A stretch of 64,000 bases of DNA from Paracoccus alkanivorans (GTDB lineage: Bacteria > Pseudomonadota > Alphaproteobacteria > Rhodobacterales > Rhodobacteraceae), in NCBI RefSeq assembly GCF_003697785.1, contig NZ_QOKZ01000006.1:62001-126000 (forward strand). Reading direction: 5' to 3'. How positions within the stretch are numbered: the first letter of the stretch is position 1; the number at the start of each line of letters is the position of its first letter. Both the position numbers and the translations under genes were made by a program. The notes beneath the pieces were generated by a model. It was not told the origin of the DNA. It did no database searches and saw only the letters and a list, made by a program, of their open reading frames with translations. This document shows, one piece after another, positions 37,670 to 46,589 of this stretch.

Positions 37670-40216
37670 GTGCTGCGCAGCATACTTTCATTTTTCGGCG
37701 CGATATTCTCCTGGGTCGTGACCGCCTGTTTCTTTATCGCGCTGACCCTCGGCGGGGTATTCTGGATGTATTCGCGCGACCTGCCCAGCCATGAGCAACT
37801 GGCGCGCTACACGCCAAAGACGATCAGCCGCATCTATTCAAGCGAAGGCCGCCTGATCGACGAATTCGCCGAGGAACGCCGGATTTTCGTGCCAATCGAG
37901 GAAATTCCCGATCTGCTGAAACAGGCATTCATCAGCGCCGAGGACAAGCATTTCTACGACCATCCGGGCTATGACATCTGGGGCATCGGCGGCGCGGTCT
38001 GGCAGGCGATCCGCAGCGGCGGAGAGAATGTGCGCGGGGCCTCGACCATTACGCAGCAGGTGATGAAGAACTTCCTGCTGTCCAGCGACCGCAGCGTGGA
38101 GCGCAAGGTCAAGGAGCTGGTGCTCGCCGTGCGGCTTGAGCACTCCCTGAGCAAGGATCAGATCCTCGAACTGTATCTGAACGAGATTTACCTCGGCCAG
38201 AACAGCTACGGGGTGGCCGCCGCTGCACAGACATTCTTCAACAAGTCGCTTACCGAACTGGCCCCGCACGAGGCCGCGATGCTGGCGGCGATGCCGCAGG
38301 CGCCAAGCCGCTACCATCCTGTCCGCGCCAAGGAGCGGGTGACCGAACGGCGCAATTACGTGCTGCGGGAGATGTGGCAGAACGGCTATATCGACGAGGC
38401 CACCTACGAGGCCGAGGCGAAACTGCCGCTCAAATCCGTGCAGAACGGTGATTATCCTTCCTTCCGCGAGCAGATGCCCTCGCGCGATTATTTCACCGAC
38501 GAGATCCGGCGTCAGCTCAGCCTCGAGTTCGGGCATGACGAATTCTTCGGCGGCGGCCTGACCATCCGCGCCACCATCGACCCGGAAATGCAGGAGCAGG
38601 CCGCCGATGCGCTGCGCGACGCATTGGAGGAATACGATCGCGGGCTTGGCGTCTGGAACGGCACCGGCGAAACCATCCCGCCCGGGAAGCTGACCGACGA
38701 GGCCTCCTGGCGCGGGGCGCTTTGGGATCTGCAAGCAGTGCCGCGCGACATTCCCGGCTGGTATCCTGCTGTGGTGCTGGAACTGGGCGATCAGGATGCC
38801 CGTATCGGCATCGAGGGCATCGAGGAGGATGCCGATGGCCACTGGATCCCGGCCCAGGACGTGCAATGGGCACGCAAGCGGCTGTCGGATGGCAACCTTG
38901 CGGACCGGGCTCAGGTCGCAAGCGATCTGCTCGAAATCGGCGACGTGGTTCTGGTGCGCGCCATGACCGATGACAGCGATGGCAGCTTCATCCGCTGGAC
39001 ATTGCGGCAGGTTCCACGGATCCAGGGCGGTTTCATGGCGATGGACGTCAATACCGGCCGCGTCATCGCCATGCAGGGCGGATTCTCTTACCAATCCTCG
39101 GTCTTCAACCGGGCCACGCAGGCGCAGCGGCAGCCGGGCTCCAGCTTCAAGCCTTTCGTCTATGCCGCCGCGCTGGACAATAACTATACCCCCGCGACCA
39201 TCGTCGTGGACGAACCCATCCGCGTGAACACTCCCGCCGGCCTGTGGGAGCCAAAGAACTCCAGCGGGCGCCATTACGGCCCGTCTCCGCTGCGAACCGG
39301 GATCGAACAGTCGCGCAACCTGATGACGATCCGCATCGCCCGGGATATCGGTATGGAGATCGTCGCCAGCTACGCCGAGAAATTCGGCGTCTATGACGAT
39401 CTCAAGCCCTTCCTGGCGAATTCGCTCGGCGCGCAGGAAACGACGCTGTTCAAGATGGTCGCCGCCTATGCCATGTTCGCCAATGGCGGCGAGCGGGTGG
39501 AACCCACGCTGGTGGACCGCGTGCAGGATCGGCGCGGGCGAACCATCTATCGCCATGACCGGCGGGTTTGCGAAACCTGCGGAATGCAGGCCCTGCCCGC
39601 CGGGCAGGCCCCGGTTATCGAAAGCAATCGCGAGCGCGTCATGGACGCCGTCACCGCCTATCAATTGACCTCGATGCTCGAAGGCGTGGTCAAGCGCGGA
39701 TCGGGAAAGGGCGTGAACCTGCCCGTTCCGATCGCCGGCAAGACCGGCACCACGAATGACGCCAAGGATGTCTGGTTCATCGGCTTTTCCAGCAATATCG
39801 TGGCTGGCTGCTATCTTGGCTATGACCAGCCGCGCAGCCTGGGCTCGCATGCCTATGGCGGGACATTATGCGTGCCGGTCTTCAACGCATTCATGCGCAA
39901 GGCGGTCGAGGAGTTCGGCGGCACCGAGTTCAAGGTCCCTCCCGGCGGCTACTGGGTCAAGATCGACCGCATTACCGGCCAGCGCCTGCCTGACGACGCC
40001 ACGGGCCCCAATGTCATCGCCGAATATTTCCGCGACGGCACCGATCCGGACTGGCTGTCGCCCTATGTCGTGGCTGGTTTCGGCGAAGAGAATGTAGTCC
40101 TGCCCTGGCAGGCTGGCTCGAACGGGGGAACCGCGGTCACCACCTCGACAGGGGAACGCAAGGTCATTCCGAAGAAGGCCGATTTCGGAACAATGTCCTC
40201 GGGCGGGCTGTATTGA
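37670..40216 (+). CDS. mrcA: Penicillin-binding protein 1A
   Basis: An 848-residue bifunctional class A PBP. A cytoplasmic start and membrane anchor (about residues 5-30) precede the GT51 glycosyltransferase domain with catalytic Glu in AEDKHFYDHPGYD. An OB/linker domain follows, then the transpeptidase with PGSSFKPFVYA (SxxK) and KTGTTNDAKD (KTG). The start codon is a GTG beginning VLRSILSFFG with GGGAAAGG upstream. It builds septal and side-wall peptidoglycan with the amidase upstream. Confidence 0.95.
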   Translation: MLRSILSFFGAIFSWVVTACFFIALTLGGVFWMYSRDLPSHEQLARYTPKTISRIYSSEGRLIDEFAEERRIFVPIEEIPDLLKQAFISAEDKHFYDHPGYDIWGIGGAVWQAIRSGGENVRGASTITQQVMKNFLLSSDRSVERKVKELVLAVRLEHSLSKDQILELYLNEIYLGQNSYGVAAAAQTFFNKSLTELAPHEAAMLAAMPQAPSRYHPVRAKERVTERRNYVLREMWQNGYIDEATYEAEAKLPLKSVQNGDYPSFREQMPSRDYFTDEIRRQLSLEFGHDEFFGGGLTIRATIDPEMQEQAADALRDALEEYDRGLGVWNGTGETIPPGKLTDEASWRGALWDLQAVPRDIPGWYPAVVLELGDQDARIGIEGIEEDADGHWIPAQDVQWARKRLSDGNLADRAQVASDLLEIGDVVLVRAMTDDSDGSFIRWTLRQVPRIQGGFMAMDVNTGRVIAMQGGFSYQSSVFNRATQAQRQPGSSFKPFVYAAALDNNYTPATIVVDEPIRVNTPAGLWEPKNSSGRHYGPSPLRTGIEQSRNLMTIRIARDIGMEIVASYAEKFGVYDDLKPFLANSLGAQETTLFKMVAAYAMFANGGERVEPTLVDRVQDRRGRTIYRHDRRVCETCGMQALPAGQAPVIESNRERVMDAVTAYQLTSMLEGVVKRGSGKGVNLPVPIAGKTGTTNDAKDVWFIGFSSNIVAGCYLGYDQPRSLGSHAYGGTLCVPVFNAFMRKAVEEFGGTEFKVPPGGYWVKIDRITGQRLPDDATGPNVIAEYFRDGTDPDWLSPYVVAGFGEENVVLPWQAGSNGGTAVTTSTGERKVIPKKADFGTMSSGGLY

Positions 40217-40792
40217 GCGGAACTGCGGGTGGCTGGCATTGAATCTGCCGGGCCTGGCACTTTCAATAATCCGGGATAGTTCCAGCCGCCCGCAACCGGC
40301 CATTTGCATGCCTGATCCGTGAAACGATTACCGGAAAGCGCCAGCAGCTTGCGTGCCGTTCCACCTGATTCACCCGCGTGAAGTAGCTGCGGCCCGTCAC
40401 GGATTCTGCTCGCGCAGGCTCTGGGCCGAAGCGACCGTGAAATGAGCAGGAAGTGCCGCGATAGCCGATATGAAGTGACCGTTTCAGGCTGCCTTCGACA
40501 AGCAACCGGCGAATGACGGCGGCTCCAAGTTCGACGAGGCAGCGCATGGGTGCGGATGCAGGATACGAATGATTTCCGGCCGACACCGTCTGCAGGTGAA
40601 AGCAGGTCGGGTGGCGGCTAGCGGAAGAAAAGAGAGCCAACTGCACGGATCACGCGCGGGAGGCCTATGCGGGTTCGCGCAAAGCCGCGTAAAACCCAAG
40701 AAAGCGCGGGGAAAGCCGCATATCTGGTAAAGTGCCGCCAAACGAAAAGAATGCCCTTGTTTCCCCGGAATTTGATCCATATACGGATCGGC
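40217..40792. other. Intergenic region before tRNA-Ser, no gene recognised
   Basis: 576 bp between PBP1A and tRNA-Ser. Open frames here show no family features, ribosome-binding sites or codon bias. No terminator with a T run was seen. It may hold the tRNA promoter and decayed sequence. Confidence 0.5.
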
Positions 40793-40882
40793 GGAGACGT
40801 GGCCGAGTGGTCGAAGGCGCTCCCCTGCTAAGGGAGTAGGCGGGAAACCGTCTCGAGGGTTCGAATCCCTTCGTCTCCGCCA
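40793..40882 (+). tRNA. tRNA-Ser(GCU)
   Basis: A 90-nt class II tRNA. The acceptor stem GGAGACG (40793-40799) pairs with CGTCTCC (40872-40878); G is the discriminator and CCA is encoded. The anticodon loop CTGCTAA gives GCU, and a long variable arm and GGTTCGAATCC T-arm are present. An integrase gene follows at once, and no terminator lies between, so the 3' end is the likely attachment site of the island. Confidence 0.96.
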
Positions 40883-41001
40883 TTTTCATTAATTTGCGAC
40901 AAGAAATACCCAGCACTTGCTGGGATTTCGAAGTCTTTGGGGCGTCGGGTTCATTTTTTGCTCTACAAAATGCATTACAGGCCTATCTCGGTGAGGGGCA
41001 A

Positions 41002-42279
41002 TTGGCGATCAAGGCACGCGGCAAGAAAGGTGGGCTTTCGCTCTACAAGCGAGTGCCCAAGCGGTATGAATCTGTCGAACCCCGGAAATTTGTTTGGGTC
41101 TCCCTGCACACTGATAGTCAGATGGTAGCAGAACAGAAATCCGCTACTGCCTGGGCGCAGATGATCGAGGGATGGGAGGCCAAACTTGCGGGTGATACCC
41201 TGGACGCGGAACAGCGTTTCCAGGCCGCAAAGGATTTAGCGGATGTGCGTGGTTTCCGATACCTGCCCATCAGCAAGGTCGCGGAACTTCCAGTCGAGGA
41301 GCTCCTGCGACGCATCGAAGCGATACGGGGAGACAAGACTGGCGAACCGGACATGCGAGAGGCAGCGAGCCTCATGGGCACCGTCAAGGAGCCACAGATC
41401 ACCGTTTCGAAGGCCCTGCAGCTCTATTGGGAACTGGCGCGCGAAAAGACCCTGGGAAAATCTGGTGATCAACTGCGGCGTTGGCGCAATCCGCGGAAAA
41501 AGGCGGTGACCAACTTCGTCAATGTGATCGGGGACAAGGCAATATCTGACATCACCGCCGACGACATGCTGGATTTCCGGAATTGGTGGTTGGATCGAAT
41601 CGAAGCGGATGAGGTCGGGGCTAACAGCGCGAACAAGGATTTGACCCATCTCAGCGATGTGCTGAAGACAGTCATCAGAATGAAGCGGCTTGGGATCGCC
41701 TTGTCGTTTGACGGGCTCAGCTTCAAGGAGGGGGACGCCCGTCAGCGCCCACCATTTTCCAACGACTGGATCAAGGAAAAGCTGCTTGCCGAGCATGCCC
41801 TGGACGGGCTGAACGATCAGGCCCGCGGCATACTTCTCGTTATGGTGAATACCGGAGCGCGCCCCAGTGAAATCGCCAACCTGACTGCTGATCAAATTCG
41901 GCTGGACAGCAACGTCCCCCACATCGCCATCGCTCCGGAAGGACGGCAATTGAAGAGCAAGTATGCTCGCCGGATAATTCCATTATGCGGTGTCAGCCTC
42001 GAAGCCATGCGCGCCCATCCCGAGGGCTTTCCGAGATATCGTGACAAGCCGGGCCTTTCGGCGACGGTGAACAAATTCCTCCGCGAGAACGGTCTCCTCG
42101 AGACTCCGGAACATAGCCTCTACGGATTGCGGCATTCGTTCGAGGACCGCATGCTTGCCGCCGGGGTCGATGACAGGATTAGGCGTGACCTGTTCGGGCA
42201 TCGCCTTGACCGGGAACGCTATGGCAACGGTGCATCTCTCGAACATGCCCAGTCCATCGTTCAGGCAATTTCCTTCTGA
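41002..42279 (+). CDS. Tyrosine integrase of the tRNA-Ser island
   Basis: A 425-residue site-specific recombinase. The SAM-like core-binding region is about residues 130-230. The catalytic domain has Arg in NTGARPSEIANL, GLRHSFEDRM for the HxxR box, and RERYGNG with the tyrosine nucleophile near the end. The start is a TTG at 41002 with GAGGGG 7 nt upstream; a longer reading begins at a TTG at 40894, next to the tRNA, but lacks a ribosome-binding site. Position next to tRNA-Ser shows it integrates there. Its end overlaps a small opposite gene by 19 bp. Confidence 0.9.
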   Translation: MAIKARGKKGGLSLYKRVPKRYESVEPRKFVWVSLHTDSQMVAEQKSATAWAQMIEGWEAKLAGDTLDAEQRFQAAKDLADVRGFRYLPISKVAELPVEELLRRIEAIRGDKTGEPDMREAASLMGTVKEPQITVSKALQLYWELAREKTLGKSGDQLRRWRNPRKKAVTNFVNVIGDKAISDITADDMLDFRNWWLDRIEADEVGANSANKDLTHLSDVLKTVIRMKRLGIALSFDGLSFKEGDARQRPPFSNDWIKEKLLAEHALDGLNDQARGILLVMVNTGARPSEIANLTADQIRLDSNVPHIAIAPEGRQLKSKYARRIIPLCGVSLEAMRAHPEGFPRYRDKPGLSATVNKFLRENGLLETPEHSLYGLRHSFEDRMLAAGVDDRIRRDLFGHRLDRERYGNGASLEHAQSIVQAISF

Positions 42280-42464
42280 GCGCGAGCAATTGATTTCGCG
42301 CGTGCAATGACTGCGTTTCGATTGTCGAATATGGCCAGTTCCTCTTCCAGCCGGGTGAAAACCGGCAGGTAATCTGGATCGGTATCAACCATTTTGGCCG
42401 CCTTGTGATAAGCTTTCTGCAGGCGATCCAGGGTGACTGCCGAGGGTGCGGAAACGTGCTTCAT
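42261..42464 (-). CDS. Small hypothetical protein
   Basis: A 67-residue acidic/basic helical protein (MKHVSAPSAVTLDRLQKAYHK and VFTRLEEELAIFDNR). The composition looks like a true protein, and a TATAAA lies ~12 bp before the ATG, so the message may be nearly leaderless. No family is recognised. It lies tail-to-tail with the integrase, a spot where excisionase or small regulatory genes are often found; any such role is unproven. Confidence 0.55.
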   Translation of the reverse strand: MKHVSAPSAVTLDRLQKAYHKAAKMVDTDPDYLPVFTRLEEELAIFDNRNAVIARAKSIARAQKEIA

Positions 42465-42858
42465 ATTCAGTTTATACGCACGGCCCGGAATATCGTCGCA
42501 TGGGACAACGAATTTTTTCGCACCTGGGATTCTTTGGCTGTTGCAGCTTTGCCGCCGGTGGAATCAGGAAACCTCCGGCCGTTCATACCCCAGCACGGAA
42601 AGATTCGGTTCGCCGGAATTGAGCTCTCGATCGCCATGGACATGGTCTCCTTTCTGACTGGTTGCGCTGCCGCCCAGACCAAAAAGGTGCTGAACACCGA
42701 TTCTATAGGCGATGAGATCGAGATTGTCGCACGGAGAATTTCAGAATTTTTCTCAATTTATATCAGTTAGATAGAAGCATTCTGGAGCAGAAATCTCGAC
42801 TGTCGGCGCTATCACATGGCATCCCGGCCTCTTTCGCCATCAGGTTTTCGAATCCCTG
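42465..42858. other. Stretch without a convincing gene
   Basis: Open frames on both strands (42467-42697 minus; 42405-42770 plus) lack ribosome-binding sites and recognisable features. The minus frame ends just 3 bp before the 67-residue gene, so it could be an upstream decayed part. An 11-nt TTCGAATCCCT at 42847-42857 resembles the tRNA-Ser T-arm. Confidence 0.4.
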
Positions 42859-42870
42859 CACTTATAAGTG
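42859..42870. repeat. Perfect 12-bp palindrome
   Basis: CACTTATAAGTG, a perfect palindrome in the island between the integrase side and the HTH operon. It could be a protein-binding site, for example for the nearby HTH protein. Confidence 0.4.
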
Positions 42871-42889
42871 GGAGGCAGAATCGAGGAAT

Positions 42890-42928
42890 GGGTGCCTTTC
42901 CGTGAATCCCTTGACGACAAAGGCACCC
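42890..42928 (-). terminator. Hairpin after the HTH/micro-ORF operon
   Basis: A perfect 10-bp stem GGGTGCCTTT/AAAGGCACCC (42890-42899 with 42919-42928) with a 19-nt loop lies 10 bp beyond the micro-ORF stop. No T run, so a stabiliser or factor-dependent end is possible. Confidence 0.5.
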
Positions 42929-42938
42929 CAATCATCAA

Positions 42939-43109
42939 TCAGCAGCACTGATCCAGCATCGCTCTCAGTTGGCGGATGTGCTCCGGGCTGGGTGCGGGGT
43001 CATGACCAGCCGAAATCACCCTGATGAATTCGATCCAGGCGCGCTCGTTCGGTGACAGGCTCTCCCAGTTACCTGCCGGTGCGGACGGCATGATCATGTC
43101 GCTGCTCAT
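42939..43109 (-). CDS. 56-residue protein coupled to the HTH gene
   Basis: Reading from ATG at 43109 gives 56 residues, too short for many gene finders. The ATG overlaps the stop of the HTH gene (ATGA), strong evidence of translation. Its middle, NERAWIEFIRVISAGHDP, matches the tail of the HTH protein, NESAWIDEIRDASSHSDP, so the two share a duplicated C-terminal module. It ends DQCC. It could compete with the HTH protein for a partner or modify its oligomerisation; that is inference. No family recognised. Confidence 0.72.
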   Translation of the reverse strand: MSSDMIMPSAPAGNWESLSPNERAWIEFIRVISAGHDPAPSPEHIRQLRAMLDQCC

Positions 43110-43504
43110 TTACCGAAGATCACCCTGAGAGCGATCCGCGACCGGGTGGTTAACCTTGGATCGGAGTGGCTGGAGGCGTCCCGGATCTCGTCGATCCAGG
43201 CAGATTCATTCGCTGTCACGCCGTGCCCGAAGGTCTCAGCAATCGCATTCGTCGCCATCTGGCCAACAGATTGCTCAAGGGCAAATAGCATCAGCCGCTT
43301 GAGATCGGCTTCGAGAGCCTTGGCGAGTGCAGGCACCCGATCGATCGGGATCTTGTTGTGACCACGCTTCAGGTTGTTGAGCATCGTGGCATTCTGAAAA
43401 CCCGCCTCCTGACCGATTTGCCGTTGCGTCTTCTTTGGCTTCAGTTCCAGTATGCGCCTGGAGAGAAATGCAGCTGCAGCGCTGTCTTCGTAGGGAAGTG
43501 TCAC
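43106..43504 (-). CDS. XRE-like helix-turn-helix regulator
   Basis: A 132-residue protein. The helix-turn-helix is TQRQIGQEAGFQNATMLNNLKRGHNKIPIDRVPALAKAL, about residues 25-65, typical of Cro/C1-type regulators. A tail with NESAWIDEIRDASSHSDP follows and recurs in the next gene. The GTG at 43504 with AGAGG upstream is preferred over a TTG eleven codons earlier. It is the first gene of a two-gene unit in the island and probably controls it; targets unknown. Confidence 0.82.
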   Translation of the reverse strand: MTLPYEDSAAAAFLSRRILELKPKKTQRQIGQEAGFQNATMLNNLKRGHNKIPIDRVPALAKALEADLKRLMLFALEQSVGQMATNAIAETFGHGVTANESAWIDEIRDASSHSDPRLTTRSRIALRVIFGK

Positions 43505-43946
43505 GTCTTGACCTCTTGATATGCGAATGATGGTCAAGCTTTGCCACAGGCAGAGAATCTTGGCGCCTGGGAGTTCACCGAAGCCCTAGGAAAAACGTGC
43601 CGAGGTCACGGGGATGCCTCGGGACTCCGGCATGGAATTTCACCGGACCCTCCACTGTCACTCGCTCGTTCAGGATTGATGTGCTTCCGGCGTTCGTTCC
43701 GGAAGCAGAAGCATTTATGGACCCAGGGCAACTGCCCGACTGCCTGAATGCGCCTCTGTCCAAGTCTCTGCGCGGACAGTCATGCGCCCAGAAAGGCGGC
43801 AGTGAAGCGTTCATGGACCTCCAGGCTGGGCATTTCAGCAGTGCGGGTCAATTTGCGCGAAGCGCCGCTAATGTGCCATAGATCGTTGAGAAATGCGATT
43901 TCCGGCGTTTGTTCAGACCGTCAAAGCAAACATTTGTTAGTTCCGG
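43505..43946. other. Decayed stretch with a repeat shared with 52 kb
   Basis: 442 bp with no supported gene. It includes the motif CGAAGCCCTAGGAAAA (about 43575-43590), also found at about 52024-52039 in front of IS3 remnants, with ~60% identity continuing after it. This suggests a decayed IS flank. Confidence 0.5.
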
Positions 43947-44414
43947 TTACAGCGATGGCTTTGTCAGCATCAGCCATATGATCGCCAGAACCGCGATGAA
44001 GGCAGGAAAGCCGAAGGCAAACCACCAACGGTAAAGGCGGTGGTAATCCTCCGGCAGTGGCGCGCCGGAATCGCGCGCGGCAATCGCAAGGTTGCGCATT
44101 CTGATCTGCATCCAGACGACCGGCAGCCAGAACGCACCGACAATGACATAAAGTGCCAGCGACCAAGCGACCCAGCCACTGAAAACGGGCCAGCCGACCT
44201 GTCGCGCAAGCAGATAGCCGGTGATTGGCTGCACCATGACCGCGGTGGCGGTGAAAACGGTATCGGCAATCACCACGACCCCCGCGACATGCGCAATCAG
44301 CCTCGGATCATGGCTCCGATTGGACATCACCATGAAAAAGGCGATGCCGGCACCGGTGCCAAGCAGAACCGTCGCACCGATGACATGAAGAAATCGGAGA
44401 ATTTCGTAGCTCAT
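43947..44414 (-). CDS. DUF2269-family membrane protein
   Basis: A 155-residue integral membrane protein with four hydrophobic segments. The start MSYEILRFLHVIGATVLLGTG with its conserved His fits the DUF2269 family. The region YRWWFAFGFPAFIAVLAIIWLM is the last helix. It overlaps the SDR-DoxX gene by 4 bp (ATGA), so both are made together. Reading the same frame far upstream gives a long artefact that covers the SDR gene and is ignored. Function unknown; perhaps a heme or redox-linked membrane protein. Confidence 0.85.
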   Translation of the reverse strand: MSYEILRFLHVIGATVLLGTGAGIAFFMVMSNRSHDPRLIAHVAGVVVIADTVFTATAVMVQPITGYLLARQVGWPVFSGWVAWSLALYVIVGAFWLPVVWMQIRMRNLAIAARDSGAPLPEDYHRLYRWWFAFGFPAFIAVLAIIWLMLTKPSL

Positions 44415-45712
44415 CGTTCCTCCATCAATAGCCAGACCATTGCGGCTAGCGCCATACCGGGAAAGACCTTGACCATGGGGCCCAGAGGATCGGCCCAGAG
44501 ATCCGGTGCGAAGGTGACGCTGCCGATCAGATAGGCGGCAGACAGGCACAGCATTCCAAGTGCGGCGGGTCTGGTCCACCTGCGCCACAGGATCGCGAGG
44601 CCGAGGAAAAGATCGGCGATGGCACCGCCGATCACCGCCAATTCCGCCAGCCAGGCCGGAACGGCGCGACTGGTCAGAACCAGCACGGCCTGTGCCGGAT
44701 TGAACAATGTGATGAGACCCGACAGGCACCAGAACAGAGCCAGCGTCGCGATGGCGATCGGCAGGACGAGATAGGCGCGCGCGAACAGCCGTTCCTGCCG
44801 GGTCGCGGGCAGCAGCGACAGGGTGCTCTCCAGCGGGCGGCAGGGACAGCCATCGGCCTTGTCCCAAGGACCGGGATCTCCGCGAATCCCATCCCGAAGC
44901 GCCGTCAGTGCCGTGGTTCGAAGCGGCGAACGCCATCCGAGATGGCCCAGCAGGTCGGCACCTCTGCCCATAGCCGACATGAATATGGCCGGGACAACCG
45001 GGTGGAAGACCGGTGCGGGCCAGCCCTGCCAGTGCCGTATCGCCTCGACCAGAGCCGGAAAGGCATGAGCGTCGGGTTCCGTGAGATCCGCGATCAGCCC
45101 AGAGGGCACCTCGCCCCGGGCGGTCGCGACGACGGCCGTGGCGACATCGCCGACATAAACCGTCTGGACCTGTGCCTCGGGCAGGATCCGGGGTGCGGTC
45201 AGCGGCAGGGCCGCTGCTGCCCGCAACAGGGCCGTCCCGCCATAGGCCTCGTGCGACAACACGAGGGTCGGCCGCAGAATGACCCAATCGGTTGCATGGG
45301 CGGAAATGATGGCGTCGCCCCGTGCCTTGGTGCGGAAGAAGGCGGTCGGGGCTTCCTTCGACACGCCCGCGGCAGAGATCTGCACGATCCGCAGCGACAA
45401 CCCGGCGGCGGCTTCGACAAGGCGTGAAACAGCGTTTACATGGATGGCAACCAGATCGTCCCGTGCGCCATCCTGAAGCGCCCCGGATGCGTTCACGACC
45501 ACATCGGTATCCGCAAGAAGCCTTCGCCACTCTTCGACCGTGAGATCCGGGATGTCACGGATCAGCCAGTCGGCGGACGGTGCGGCTTTCATAGCAGCCG
45601 ATTCCGATCTCCCGATTCCGGTGACATGGAACCCGGCATCCGCCAGGGCCCGCATGCAGGCTGAGCCGATCAGCCCATATCCACCCAGAACAACAGCTTT
45701 CCGCACGCCCAT
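44411..45712 (-). CDS. SDR-type NAD(P)-binding protein fused to a DoxX-like domain
   Basis: A 433-residue fusion. Residues ~1-300 form an extended-SDR domain with the dinucleotide loop VLGGYGLIG and the strand VVVNASGALQD; the usual YxxxK is not evident. Residues ~310-433 have four membrane helices like DoxX (FARAYLVLPIAIATLALFWCLSG). The start MGVRKAVVLGG at 45712 is chosen because GAGGA and AAGGA precede it; an earlier start adds 15 residues. It is coupled to the DUF2269 gene. A membrane-tethered quinone or sugar-nucleotide oxidoreductase is possible. Confidence 0.85.
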   Translation of the reverse strand: MGVRKAVVLGGYGLIGSACMRALADAGFHVTGIGRSESAAMKAAPSADWLIRDIPDLTVEEWRRLLADTDVVVNASGALQDGARDDLVAIHVNAVSRLVEAAAGLSLRIVQISAAGVSKEAPTAFFRTKARGDAIISAHATDWVILRPTLVLSHEAYGGTALLRAAAALPLTAPRILPEAQVQTVYVGDVATAVVATARGEVPSGLIADLTEPDAHAFPALVEAIRHWQGWPAPVFHPVVPAIFMSAMGRGADLLGHLGWRSPLRTTALTALRDGIRGDPGPWDKADGCPCRPLESTLSLLPATRQERLFARAYLVLPIAIATLALFWCLSGLITLFNPAQAVLVLTSRAVPAWLAELAVIGGAIADLFLGLAILWRRWTRPAALGMLCLSAAYLIGSVTFAPDLWADPLGPMVKVFPGMALAAMVWLLMEER

Positions 45713-45992
45713 TCGTCCTTTTTTTCTCCTCAAGGCGATATCCGACGCGAAGCTCAAAGACTACCGTTTCTATCCCTATTACCACGTTGAAATATGAAGC
45801 ATCTATGGGAATGCGCAGTGCAGGTGACACTTGAATACGGTCCGCTATCTGCCAGGATCGGCCCCGAGCAGACGGTCGCAGGTCCGACTTTTCCCTGTGC
45901 AGTATTTCCAGAAGCCGTCGATCGTGCGTAGCGCAGAAAATTGACCGCTGAACGTCCAGGTTGAGGGACGAAGCAGACATACGCTTGTCAGG

Positions 45993-46436
45993 TCAGATGG
46001 ATGCCATACCTTCCTGCCTTAGCCGTTTCACCCCAAGGAATCCAAGGGCAGCAACAGTAAGGATGTTCAGTTGAGCGGTTGTCGTTGGGCTGAGAATGAA
46101 AATGTCACAACGGGTCAAGAAATCTGCATTCAGGATCGCGATAGCGGAAGTCACCAACAGAAATCCAGCAGTGGGAAGTGATACCAAGACCCAAGCTGAC
46201 CATGACGCCTTTGGGATGACCAGTTCAATGATGAGTGCGACAACCAGAGCTCCGTGCAAAATCTTCATGAGCATTCCAATCTCAAGTAACTTCTCGGGAG
46301 CAAGAATCTGACCGCACTCGTCTGTGGCCATCACCATCATCAGAGCAGATGAGCTTGCCTGAAATGGGACCAGCAATAGCCATCCACTCATGAGGACCAT
46401 CATGCCCCATAGGAGATATCGTCTTATTATCACCAT
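45993..46436 (-). CDS. Small integral membrane protein
   Basis: A 147-residue protein with about four hydrophobic segments (for example GMLMKILHGALVVALIIELVI and TAQLNILTVAALGFLGV). CGGAG precedes the ATG. No family is recognised. It stands alone in the island with ~280 bp upstream of the SDR gene holding nothing else recognisable. Confidence 0.65.
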   Translation of the reverse strand: MVIIRRYLLWGMMVLMSGWLLLVPFQASSSALMMVMATDECGQILAPEKLLEIGMLMKILHGALVVALIIELVIPKASWSAWVLVSLPTAGFLLVTSAIAILNADFLTRCDIFILSPTTTAQLNILTVAALGFLGVKRLRQEGMASI

Positions 46437-46589
46437 GCTTCATCTCCGAAACAGGATCGAAAGCCAATTAGCGTAGCAGGTCGACCGTCCGCAATGGGCT
46501 CGATCGGTCATCCCCAGTCCGATTGCCGAATGACCTGCTCAGCAAAGGATTCCCAACGCGGCTCGCGGCATATGGGGGCGGCCTGATGC

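Noticed and set aside
40263-40780. Two minus-strand frames (127 and 98 residues) between PBP1A and tRNA-Ser
   Set aside because: No family features, no ribosome-binding site, and atypical composition; kept as intergenic.
42405-42770. 121-residue plus frame near the integrase
   Set aside because: It overlaps the better 67-residue minus gene and has no ribosome-binding site.
42847-42857. TTCGAATCCCT as a possible second attachment site for tRNA-Ser
   Set aside because: Only the common T-arm sequence matches; the acceptor-stem end is not repeated, and it lies too close to the integrase to enclose the island.
43597-43881. 94-residue plus frame
   Set aside because: Composition looks random, and the region has signs of decayed IS flank.
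43947-45530. 527-residue minus-strand frame
   Set aside because: Only the last 155 residues (DUF2269) look like a protein; the upstream part is the shifted frame of the SDR-DoxX gene.
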